Source of the DNA: Noviherbaspirillum autotrophicum
GTDB lineage: Bacteria > Pseudomonadota > Gammaproteobacteria > Burkholderiales > Burkholderiaceae_D
DNA length: 64,000 nucleotides
NCBI RefSeq assembly: GCF_000818395.1
Contig: NZ_JWJG01000028.1
Span: forward strand, 3,143,021 to 3,207,020
Direction: 5' to 3'
Position 1 is the stretch's first letter. Each line of letters starts with the position of its first letter. A program made the translations under genes and the position numbers. The notes beneath the pieces are model-generated. The model was not told the DNA's origin, made no database searches, and saw only the letters and a program-made list of their open reading frames with translations. This document shows, piece by piece, positions 57,011 through 64,000 of this stretch.

Positions 57011-58588
57011 TCACCACCACATAAAGTGATACCAACGGTTCAGTATTTGCGCGGCGGCGATTCCCACGGCCAGGCCGCCGCCGAAATACACGCCAAAGCC
57101 CAGCAGCCGGTTGGTGCGCCGCTGCTCGGCGATCAGCTCTTTGAGCAGTTCGTTGTTTTGCCGCGGCGGCTGCTCTGCCTGGGCCTGCAACGCCTGATGA
57201 ACCAGACGCGGCAACTGCGGAATTAGCTTGTTGTAGTGCGGCGCCTCTTCCTTCAGGCGAGCGACCAGACCGCGCCAGCCGATCTGCTCCTGCATCCAGC
57301 GCTCCAGATAGGGCTTGGCGGTTTTCCACAGGTCGAGGTCGGGGTCGAGCTGACGGCCCAGGCCTTCGATATTGAGCAGGGTTTTCTGCAGCAGCACCAG
57401 TTGCGGCTGAACTTCGACATTGAACCGGCGCGACGTCTGGAACAGGCGCAGGAGCACCTGGCCGAACGAAATGTCGCGCAGCGGGCGGTCGAAGATCGGT
57501 TCGCAGCAGGCGCGCACCGCAGACTCCAGCTCGTCGACCCGGGTTTCCCTGGGCGCCCAGCCCGATTCGATATGCGCCTCGGCCACGCGCTTGTAGTCGC
57601 GCCGGAAGAACGCCAGAAAATTCTGCGACAGGTAGTCCTTGTCATAGTCGGTCAGCGTGCCGACGATGCCGAAGTCGAGTGCGATATAGCGGCCGAAGGT
57701 GGCCGGGTCGGTTGACACCAGGATATTCCCCGGATGCATATCGGCATGGAAGAAGCCATCGCGGAACACCTGGGTGAAAAAGATTTCGACACCGTCGCGC
57801 GACAGCTTCTTGATGTCCACGCCTTCGGCAACCAGGCGGTCGATCTGCGAGATCGGGATGCCGCGCATGCGCTCCATCACGATCACCGAGGTCGAACAGT
57901 AGTCCCAGAACATCTCTGGCACGATCAGCAAGTCCGAGCCCATGAAGTTGCGCCGCAGTTGGCTGGCATTGGCCGCCTCGCGCATCAGGTCGAGCTCGTC
58001 ATGCAGGTACTTGTCGAATTCGGCGACCACTTCCTTGGGCTTCAAGCGGCGGCCGTCGGCCCACAGGGCCTCGACCCAGCCAGAGGTGATCTTCATAAGA
58101 GCGATGTCGTCGTCGATCGAGCGCCGCATGCCGGGACGCAGTACCTTGACCGCGACTTCGGTGCCATCCTTGAGCGTGGCGAAATGCACCTGCGCGATCG
58201 AGGCCGAGGCCACCGGTTCGCGCTCGAAGCGGGCGAACAGCTGGTCCGGGTGGGCCCCGAGCGACTTCTTGATCTGCGCGATGGCGAGATTGGAGTCGAA
58301 CGGCGGCACGCGATCCTGCAGCAATGCGAGTTCATCGGCGATATCGGCCGGCATCAGGTCGCGCCGGGTCGACAGCACCTGGCCGAACTTGACGAAGATC
58401 GGACCGAGCTCCTCCAGCGCCTGGCGCAGGCGCACGCCGCGCGGCTTTGAAATGTCACGCCAAAAGAATACCGCCGCGATGAACCTGGCGACGCGCGGCC
58501 GGGCCAGCCCCGCCATCGCGATATCGTCCCAGCCGTACTTGTATGCGACCCGGGCAATTTTCAGAACCCGCAAGAATTTGAAGAGCAT
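57011..58588 (-). CDS. ubiB: Ubiquinone biosynthesis ATPase UbiB
   Basis: ABC1/ADCK-type kinase-like protein of 525 residues required for ubiquinone synthesis. The KxGQ motif is K67-G70 ([16 protein letters not shown]) and the ATPase-core region continues with ASIAQVHFA (about residue 125), MHPGN (about 287) and ALDFGIVG. One or two C-terminal hydrophobic helices anchor it to the inner membrane. It follows ubiJ by 12 bp. Confidence 0.96.
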   Translation of the reverse strand: MLFKFLRVLKIARVAYKYGWDDIAMAGLARPRVARFIAAVFFWRDISKPRGVRLRQALEELGPIFVKFGQVLSTRRDLMPADIADELALLQDRVPPFDSNLAIAQIKKSLGAHPDQLFARFEREPVASASIAQVHFATLKDGTEVAVKVLRPGMRRSIDDDIALMKITSGWVEALWADGRRLKPKEVVAEFDKYLHDELDLMREAANASQLRRNFMGSDLLIVPEMFWDYCSTSVIVMERMRGIPISQIDRLVAEGVDIKKLSRDGVEIFFTQVFRDGFFHADMHPGNILVSTDPATFGRYIALDFGIVGTLTDYDKDYLSQNFLAFFRRDYKRVAEAHIESGWAPRETRVDELESAVRACCEPIFDRPLRDISFGQVLLRLFQTSRRFNVEVQPQLVLLQKTLLNIEGLGRQLDPDLDLWKTAKPYLERWMQEQIGWRGLVARLKEEAPHYNKLIPQLPRLVHQALQAQAEQPPRQNNELLKELIAEQRRTNRLLGFGVYFGGGLAVGIAAAQILNRWYHFMWW

Positions 58589-58600
58589 TGGCGGCCTATC

Positions 58601-59179
58601 TCAGCGTCCGTTGAGGGTGAGTTTTTCGAGACGCTTGGCCAGGCGTTCGACGTCATCGCGCAGTTTCGACACTTCATCCGAAAAATCGGCAACCGCCTGC
58701 GGCCGCACCAATACCGGCTGCTCATCCAACAGGTATTCGGCCACGTTTTCCGCCAGCTTCTGCTGCGTCGATTTTGCCGCCTCCACCGCCGCCTTCACGC
58801 CTGCCACCACGCGGGTAGCGGGAATATCGCCGATCAGCCGTGCCAGGTCATCCTCGGCTTCCCAGCGCAGGCTCTGGCTCAGGCGCGAGATGGTATTGGC
58901 AAAATCGGCATCGCCCTCGATCTGCACGTACGAGAATGCGCGTTCGTGGTTTTGCATGATCAGCGGCAGGTCGGACATCTTCACGCGGATCGTCACGTTG
59001 GCCGCTTCGGCGGCCGGTGCCGCCTGCACCATGCCGTCGGCGGCGACTTTCAGCCGGACGGCGGTGAGGCCGCCGTCGAAATGGGCGATCTTGCCGGCGT
59101 GCCGGACAAGTTCGTTACGCGCCCATGCTTCCCGGGCCAGCAGGTGGTTGATCGTGGCGGAGACAGGAGTAGAGATCAT
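58601..59179 (-). CDS. ubiJ: Ubiquinone biosynthesis accessory factor UbiJ (SCP2 domain)
   Basis: Product of 192 residues with an N-terminal SCP2 lipid-binding domain (about 10-120) and a C-terminal coiled-coil (SDEVSKLRDDVERLAKRLEKL). UbiJ with UbiK supports the aerobic and anaerobic ubiquinone complexes. ATG 59179 (MISTPVS) is taken by homology but has no Shine-Dalgarno sequence, and the terminator of the upstream gene ends only about 14 bp before it. Its own promoter is therefore unclear. Confidence 0.88.
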   Translation of the reverse strand: MISTPVSATINHLLAREAWARNELVRHAGKIAHFDGGLTAVRLKVAADGMVQAAPAAEAANVTIRVKMSDLPLIMQNHERAFSYVQIEGDADFANTISRLSQSLRWEAEDDLARLIGDIPATRVVAGVKAAVEAAKSTQQKLAENVAEYLLDEQPVLVRPQAVADFSDEVSKLRDDVERLAKRLEKLTLNGR

Positions 59180-59193
59180 GATGACAAAACAAA

Positions 59194-59218
59194 ACCGCCC
59201 GTGGGATTCACGGGCGGT
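59194..59218 (-). terminator. Terminator between the Tim44-like gene and ubiJ
   Basis: ACCGCCCGTG (59194-59203) pairs with CACGGGCGGT (59209-59218) around GGATT. On the minus strand it is followed by TTTGTTTTG, a good U-rich tract. It sits immediately before the ubiJ start codon. Confidence 0.75.
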
Positions 59219-59247
59219 CCTAAGTTTACCAGTTTGCGCCAGCTTGC

Positions 59248-60144
59248 CTACGACAATTGTTGGATGCCGGCCAGTACCCAGCCGCCTTGGCCGGACAATG
59301 GTTTGGACAGGTTCCATATCTCGACGAACGGCGCGGCCGGCGCGTTTTCCGATTCCTTGATCATGCCGGAAAACCGCACGCTGGCCAGGTAGTCGCTGGC
59401 CGTTGTCTCGATGCCCAGCAGCTCCGCATCCAGCGACACCACGTCGGTGACATTGGGCGAGGCGCCGCGCTCCTGCAGCTGCAGGCGCAATTCGCCAAAC
59501 ATCTCGGGCGTCGTGAATTCGCGGATGTCGTTGATGTCGGCACGGTCCCAGGCCGCCTGCAGCCGGATGAAATATGTCTTGGCGTGACGCAGGAAAGCCG
59601 GCGCATCGAAGCCGGGCGGCACCTCCTGTGCGGCACCTGCGACCCGCTCGCCCTGGAAGGCCGCTGGCTGGTCCTGCTGCGCCAGGCGCGAACCGATTTC
59701 CGGCGTGCGCGGTGCCTGGTAGGCGCCGCCGGCATAGGCCGGCTCGCCATGCCCGCCATTCTTAGCGCGGAACAGGCGCATGAGAAGCACCACTGCCAGC
59801 ACCAGCAAGCCGATCATCAGGACCGTGCCGATCAGCCCCGCCGCCGCGCCGCCCAGTCCGAAGTGGGATAGCAAGGCGCCGAGGCCAAGGCCGAGCAGCG
59901 TGCCGCCGAGAATATTGCGCCACGGGGTGGCCGGCTTCTGCGGCATGCTTTGCGGCGTATTCGATGGCGACGCCTGCCTTTGCTGGCTGTAATTCTGGTT
60001 CGATGGCGCGGGCGCCTGGCGGCTGTAACTCGGCGACTGCCGGCCAAACGAGCCGCCACCACCCAAGCGCTTTGCGTCAGCGTCGGAAACGACGACCGAC
60101 ATGGCACCCAATGCCAGCATCAATCCAATCAAAAAGCGTTTCAT
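59248..60144 (-). CDS. Tim44-domain membrane protein
   Basis: Product of 298 residues: signal or anchor segment (1-24), a Gln/Ser/Pro-rich stretch (about 30-72), two adjacent hydrophobic segments (about 78-100 and 105-125) and a C-terminal Tim44-like domain (about 165-298; HAKTYFIRLQAAWDRADINDIREFTTPEMF). The family occurs in many betaproteobacteria between ubiE and ubiJ; its role is unknown. It follows ubiE by 14 bp and ends in a terminator. Confidence 0.87.
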   Translation of the reverse strand: MKRFLIGLMLALGAMSVVVSDADAKRLGGGGSFGRQSPSYSRQAPAPSNQNYSQQRQASPSNTPQSMPQKPATPWRNILGGTLLGLGLGALLSHFGLGGAAAGLIGTVLMIGLLVLAVVLLMRLFRAKNGGHGEPAYAGGAYQAPRTPEIGSRLAQQDQPAAFQGERVAGAAQEVPPGFDAPAFLRHAKTYFIRLQAAWDRADINDIREFTTPEMFGELRLQLQERGASPNVTDVVSLDAELLGIETTASDYLASVRFSGMIKESENAPAAPFVEIWNLSKPLSGQGGWVLAGIQQLS

Positions 60145-60158
60145 GCGACCTCCTGAGC

Positions 60159-60893
60159 CTACAGTTTGATTCCTGTATGCAGTGCGGCCACGCCGGCCGT
60201 CAGATTAAAGTACTCGACGCGCTCCAACCCAGCATCCTGCAGCATCTTTTTCAGGGTTTCCTGGTCGGGATGCATGCGGATCGATTCGGCCAGATAACGG
60301 TAGCTTTCCGAATCGTTCGCAATGCGCTTGCCCAGCCAGGGGAGCACGGAAAACGAATAAACGTCATACGGCTTTTGCAGCGGCTCCCACACCTTGGAAA
60401 ACTCCAGCACCAGCAATTTGCCGCCCGGCTTGAGCACGCGCTGCATTTCCGAGAGCGCCACGTCCTTGTGCGTCATGTTGCGCAAGCCGAAGGCTACGGA
60501 CACGCGATCGAAGTAATTGCTCGGGAACGGCAGTTTTTCCGCGTCACACAGCAAGGTGGGTGTCACCATGCCCTTGTTCAAGAGGCGGTCGCGGCCGACG
60601 CGCAGCATCGATTCGTTAATGTCGGTCAGCCAGACCTCGCCGGTCGGCCCCGCCTGCTTGGCGAACGCCTTGGCCAGGTCACCGGTGCCGCCCGCGATAT
60701 CGAGCACCTTGAAGCCTGGCCGCACGCCGGCCTGGGCGATAGTAAATGTCTTCCACAGGCGATGCAGGCCGCCGGACATCAAGTCGTTCATCACGTCGTA
60801 TTTCGATGCGACGGAGTGGAAAACCTGTGCAACCTTCTGCACCTTTTCTTCTTCGGGAACGGTTTGGTAACCGAAATGCGTGGTATTGGTCAT
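60159..60893 (-). CDS. ubiE: Ubiquinone/menaquinone C-methyltransferase UbiE
   Basis: SAM-dependent methyltransferase of 244 residues that C-methylates the quinone ring. SAM motif [14 protein letters not shown] (about 64-77), the family signature [17 protein letters not shown] (about 32-48) and [22 protein letters not shown] are present. It heads ubiE-(Tim44-like)-ubiJ-ubiB, with the transcript interrupted by a terminator before ubiJ. Confidence 0.96.
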   Translation of the reverse strand: MTNTTHFGYQTVPEEEKVQKVAQVFHSVASKYDVMNDLMSGGLHRLWKTFTIAQAGVRPGFKVLDIAGGTGDLAKAFAKQAGPTGEVWLTDINESMLRVGRDRLLNKGMVTPTLLCDAEKLPFPSNYFDRVSVAFGLRNMTHKDVALSEMQRVLKPGGKLLVLEFSKVWEPLQKPYDVYSFSVLPWLGKRIANDSESYRYLAESIRMHPDQETLKKMLQDAGLERVEYFNLTAGVAALHTGIKL

Positions 60894-60979
60894 GATGAAA
60901 GCCTGTTAGTCCAGGCGGCATTATACAAGTGCAGACAGAATGGCAAGCCTTACGTTCCCCGGACAAGGGAGAGATGACG

Positions 60980-61017
60980 GTTTCGCTTGCCTGGAATCAA
61001 GTTCAGGCAAGCGAAAC
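60980..61017 (-). terminator. 14-bp perfect stem-loop after the DUF971 gene
   Basis: GTTTCGCTTGCCTG (60980-60993) and CAGGCAAGCGAAAC (61004-61017) are perfect complements with a 10-nt loop, starting 6 nt past the DUF971 stop. No long T-run follows. Confidence 0.6.
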
Positions 61018-61022
61018 GATCC

Positions 61023-61445
61023 TTAGTGATGTCCGCAGCCTTTCGCTGCCGACTCCATTGGCGCATCGCGCCCGGATTCGCGGGTAAATCCCGCTGTTTC
61101 CAGCCGCTTCAGGTAATCTTCCCAAAGCTGCGCCTGATGGGCGCCCAATGAGTGCAGATAATCCCACGTGTAGATGCCGGTATTATGGCCATCGGAAAAA
61201 TGCGGCTGGATCGCATAGTTCCCGACCGGCTCCAGCGCAGTAAGCAGGACGTCGCGCTTGCCGGTTTGCAGCACTTCCTGTCCCGGGCCATGACCGCGCA
61301 CTTCAGCCGAGGGCGAATAGACGCGCAAAAATTCGAACGGCAAGGAAAACGTTTCACCGGTGTCGAACGCGACTTCCAACATGCGCGATTTCGTGTGCGC
61401 CGTCAGCCCGGTCGGCGCCGGCGCCATCTTCTTGGAATCAGTCAT
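61023..61445 (-). CDS. DUF971 protein
   Basis: Product of 140 residues with the DUF971 / gamma-butyrobetaine hydroxylase N-terminal-like fold (FSLPFEFLRVYSPSAEVRGHG, first half near residues 33-43; HNTGIYTWDYLHSLG near 88-102) and a C-terminal CGHH. The function of the stand-alone form is not settled; proposals include iron-sulfur related roles. Its GTG at 61451 overlaps the HIT stop, but ATG 61445 is preferred. Confidence 0.85.
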   Translation of the reverse strand: MTDSKKMAPAPTGLTAHTKSRMLEVAFDTGETFSLPFEFLRVYSPSAEVRGHGPGQEVLQTGKRDVLLTALEPVGNYAIQPHFSDGHNTGIYTWDYLHSLGAHQAQLWEDYLKRLETAGFTRESGRDAPMESAAKGCGHH

Positions 61446-61447
61446 CG

Positions 61448-61885
61448 TCACAGCAGCGATCCTTCAAAACGCGCCAGTATCGCTTCGCGCAGCTTCGGCA
61501 CCAGCGCCCGGCGCTTTGTCAGGTCGGCTGACGCCGGCGTGCGCCTGACCTCGCCCCAGATCGGATTGGGGAAATGTGCATCGTCCTCGTAGCGCGGAAT
61601 CACATGCCAGTGCACATGCGGCGTGACATTACCGAGGCTGGCGACGTTGATCTTGTCCGGGCGCATCACCTCGCGCACGGCTTCCTCAACTTGCCAGACA
61701 GCGGCGATCAGGATTGCGCGCTCGGCCGTCGACAGGTCTGTCATTTCCCGCACATGGGCATTCCAGATCACGCGACAAAAGCCGGGGTAATGCTCGTCGT
61801 CCACCAGCACGATGCGGTAATTGTCATCCCGGTAGACGACGTCGCCGCCGGGATGGATGCACAGTTCGCAGGATTGTTTTGGCAT
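61448..61885 (-). CDS. HIT-family nucleotide hydrolase/transferase
   Basis: Product of 145 residues with the histidine triad HVHWH (H90, H92, H94) near the C-terminal half and an N-terminal CELC pair. Members hydrolyse nucleoside phosphoramidates or Ap4A-type nucleotides. It begins 6 bp after the FAD/Fe-S oxidoreductase gene and ends next to DUF971, so the three are probably co-transcribed. Confidence 0.88.
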   Translation of the reverse strand: MPKQSCELCIHPGGDVVYRDDNYRIVLVDDEHYPGFCRVIWNAHVREMTDLSTAERAILIAAVWQVEEAVREVMRPDKINVASLGNVTPHVHWHVIPRYEDDAHFPNPIWGEVRRTPASADLTKRRALVPKLREAILARFEGSLL

Positions 61886-61891
61886 GGATTC

Positions 61892-64000
61892 TTACACTAA
61901 TACGCGTTCGATACCGCCGTTGTTGGCGCGCGCCACATATTCCGGCATCCAGTTCTCGCCAAGCAGGTACTTCGCCATTTCGATCACGATGTAATCGGCC
62001 GTCGTATCGGCATCTTCGTTATAGCGGAGCAAGCCTTGCAGGCAAGACGGGCAAGACGTCAGAATCTTGACGTCGCCGGTGAAACCGTCGGCGCGCAGCT
62101 TGTCCGCGCCCTTGCGCATTTCCTCTTCCTTACGGAAACGCACTTGGGTGGAAATATCGGGACGCCCGATACCGAAGGTACCCGACTCGCCGCAGCAGCG
62201 CTCGTTCTTCTCGACCTTGTGCCCATCGGCTGTGGTGATGAGCGCATTGACGGTTTTCATCGCGTCCTGCTGTTTCATCGGCGTGTGGCACGGCTCGTGA
62301 TACATGTAGCGCACCCCGCCCACGCCTTCCAGCTTCACGCCTTTTTCGAGCAGATATTCGTGGATGTCGATGATCCGGCAACCAGGGAAAATCTTCTCGA
62401 ATTCATAGCTCTGCAACTGGTCGTAACAGGTGCCGCACGATACAACGACCGTTTTGATGTCGAGATAGTTCAATGTGTTGGCAACACGATGGAACAACAC
62501 GCGGTTGTCCGTGATCATCTTCTCCGCCTTGTCGTACTGCCCGTTGCCGCGCTGCGGGTAGCCACAGCATAGATACCCGGGTGGCAGCACGGTCTGCACG
62601 CCGACATGCCACAGCATCGCCTGCGTCGCCAGACCGACTTGCGAGAACAGGCGCTCCGAGCCGCAGCCCGGGAAGTAGAACACGGCTTCCGTGTCGGCCG
62701 TGGTGGTCTTCGGATCGCGGATGATCGGGACGATCTTGTCGTCCTCGATATCGAGCAGGGCGCGCGCCGTTTTCTTCGGCAGGTTGCCCGGCATCTTCTT
62801 GTTGATGAAGTGGATCACCTGCTCCTTGACCGGCGGCTTGCCGTGCGTGGCCGGAGGCGCCTTGGTCTGCTTCTTCGCAAATTTCTTCAGCACGTCGTTG
62901 GCCAGGCGCTGCGCCTTGAAACCGATGCCGGTCATCGCTGCGCGGGTGGCGTTGATGGTCGCCGGGTCCGTCGCGTTCAGGAAGAACATGGCAGCAGCCG
63001 TGCCGGGCTTGAACGATTTCTTGTCCATCTTGCGCAGCAGGTTGCGCATGTTCATCGACACATCGCCGAAATCGATATCGACCGGGCAGGGATTGACGCA
63101 TTTGTGGCAGAGCGTGCAGTGATCGGCCACGTCCTCGAATTCTTCCCAGTGCTTGATCGACACGCCGCGGCGGGTCTGCTCTTCATACAGGAAGGCCTCG
63201 ACCAGCAGCGACGTCGCGAGGATCTTGTTGCGCGGCGAGTACAGCAGATTGGCGCGCGGCACGTGGGTGGCGCACACCGGTTTGCATTTGCCGCAACGCA
63301 GACAATCCTTCACGCTGTTGGCAATCGCGCCGATATCGCTTTGCTGCATGATCAGCGATTCATGCCCCATCAGGCCGAACGACGGCGTGTATGCGTTGCG
63401 CAAATCGGCCGGCATGTCGGGATCGTTGAGCAGCTTGCCCTTGTTGAAGCGACCTTCGGGGTCGACCCGCTTCTTGTAATTGCGGAATTCGCCGATCTCT
63501 TCCTCGGTCAGGAATTCCAGCTTGGTGATGCCGATGCCGTGCTCACCGGAGATCACGCCGTTCAGCGAACGTGCCAGCACCATGATGCGGGCCACCGCGG
63601 CGTGCGCATCCTGCAGCATTTCATAGTGATCGGAGTTAACCGGGATATTGGTGTGCACGTTACCGTCGCCGGCGTGCATGTGCAGCGCCACGAACACGCG
63701 GCCGCGCAGCACGCGCTTATGGATCGCGCTGCATTCGTCAAGGATCAGCTTGAACGCGCCGCCGTTGAAAATCTGGCGCAGCTGCGCACGCACTTCCGCC
63801 TTCCACGACACGCGGATCGTGCGATCCTGTACCACATGGAAGACGGCGGCATCGGGCTGACGGCCCAGACGCTCGTCGATCCAGGTCATCGGCACCTGCA
63901 GCACCGCCAGCTCGTCCCTGGCCGCCTGCAACGGCTTGTCGAGCTGGGTCAGCAGGAAGGTCCAGCGCGCGTGCGTCAGGTCCACCAGTTGCAGCGCCTG
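61892..64000 (-). CDS. FAD/FMN-binding oxidoreductase with Fe-S and CCG domains, 5' part missing
   Basis: Only the C-terminal 702 residues are in the window; the frame is open through base 64000. The visible part contains the end of an FAD-linked oxidase domain (ALHMHAGDGNVHTNIP; NGVISGEHGIGITKLEF). Two ferredoxin motifs follow (CLRCGKCKPVC and CTLCHKCVNPCPVD), then two CCG cysteine-rich domains (CCGYPQRGNG; HEPCHTP ... CCGESGTFG). This is the GlcD/GlcF-like architecture of the long DUF3683-type oxidoreductases of betaproteobacteria, which probably oxidise a 2-hydroxy acid such as lactate or glycolate. The substrate is not determined. Confidence 0.88.
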   Translation of the reverse strand, partial: QALQLVDLTHARWTFLLTQLDKPLQAARDELAVLQVPMTWIDERLGRQPDAAVFHVVQDRTIRVSWKAEVRAQLRQIFNGGAFKLILDECSAIHKRVLRGRVFVALHMHAGDGNVHTNIPVNSDHYEMLQDAHAAVARIMVLARSLNGVISGEHGIGITKLEFLTEEEIGEFRNYKKRVDPEGRFNKGKLLNDPDMPADLRNAYTPSFGLMGHESLIMQQSDIGAIANSVKDCLRCGKCKPVCATHVPRANLLYSPRNKILATSLLVEAFLYEEQTRRGVSIKHWEEFEDVADHCTLCHKCVNPCPVDIDFGDVSMNMRNLLRKMDKKSFKPGTAAAMFFLNATDPATINATRAAMTGIGFKAQRLANDVLKKFAKKQTKAPPATHGKPPVKEQVIHFINKKMPGNLPKKTARALLDIEDDKIVPIIRDPKTTTADTEAVFYFPGCGSERLFSQVGLATQAMLWHVGVQTVLPPGYLCCGYPQRGNGQYDKAEKMITDNRVLFHRVANTLNYLDIKTVVVSCGTCYDQLQSYEFEKIFPGCRIIDIHEYLLEKGVKLEGVGGVRYMYHEPCHTPMKQQDAMKTVNALITTADGHKVEKNERCCGESGTFGIGRPDISTQVRFRKEEEMRKGADKLRADGFTGDVKILTSCPSCLQGLLRYNEDADTTADYIVIEMAKYLLGENWMPEYVARANNGGIERVLV

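Overview
The window looks like a chromosomal segment of a GC-rich denitrifying betaproteobacterium. The gene orders (mraZ-rsmH-ftsL-ftsI; ubiE-(Tim44-like)-ubiJ-ubiB; fmdB-DUF502-aspS-nudB-endonuclease-clsB) and families such as DUF4148, DUF3683 and DUF4142 point to Burkholderiales, probably Oxalobacteraceae (Herbaspirillum/Noviherbaspirillum/Herminiimonas-like). This placement is inferred from gene content, not from a database search.

Layout. 1-3064: start of the dcw division cluster, read leftwards, with a sigma70-like promoter and four 10-bp-phased MraZ boxes; ftsI runs off the left edge. 3497-5929: a persulfide-dioxygenase-type hydrolase divergent from a FisR-like sigma54 activator, with a -24/-12 promoter and a 13-bp palindrome between them. 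6216-8272: an orphan Rieske protein and ccoG. 8315-13719: a three-gene c-di-GMP operon (PAS-GGDEF-EAL, degenerate GGDEF, PilZ) preceded by a perfect FNR/DNR-type box. 13935-20456: nitric oxide reductase cluster norC-norB-norE-norF-norQ-(4Fe-4S membrane protein)-norD, read leftwards. Its long leader carries another FNR/DNR promoter and two candidate small ORFs. 21085-29222: nirS-nirC-nirF-nirDL-nirG-nirH-nirJ-nirN for cytochrome cd1 nitrite reductase and heme d1, with nirE divergent at 29469. Nitrite to NO to N2O is thus encoded; no nirM, narG, nosZ or dnr/nnr gene is present.

30366-35216: a TsdA-like diheme cytochrome, a DUF4148 protein, RNase P RNA (rnpB, minus strand), an HTH/coiled-coil protein and a lipoprotein with three tandem DUF4142 domains. 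35648-42742: a fatty-acid beta-oxidation cluster led by a TetR-family regulator. 42908-50216: hslR, two ferritin-like proteins, an NTF2-like protein, a sirtuin, an EamA transporter divergent from a LysR regulator, and clsB. 50247-64000: housekeeping genes including aspS, the ubiquinone genes ubiB/ubiJ/ubiE, and the 3' part of a large FAD/Fe-S oxidoreductase cut by the right edge.

Most distinctive signals: (i) a c-di-GMP module directly behind norD with an FNR/DNR-type promoter, one member being a pseudo-diguanylate cyclase (GAAEF) that keeps an RxxD I-site; (ii) a FisR-like regulator with a conserved-looking cysteine triad and a matching sigma54 promoter on its divergent target; (iii) small ORFs in the nor leader; (iv) a membrane polyferredoxin inside the nor operon. 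No CRISPR array, tRNA, intact insertion sequence or prophage was seen.
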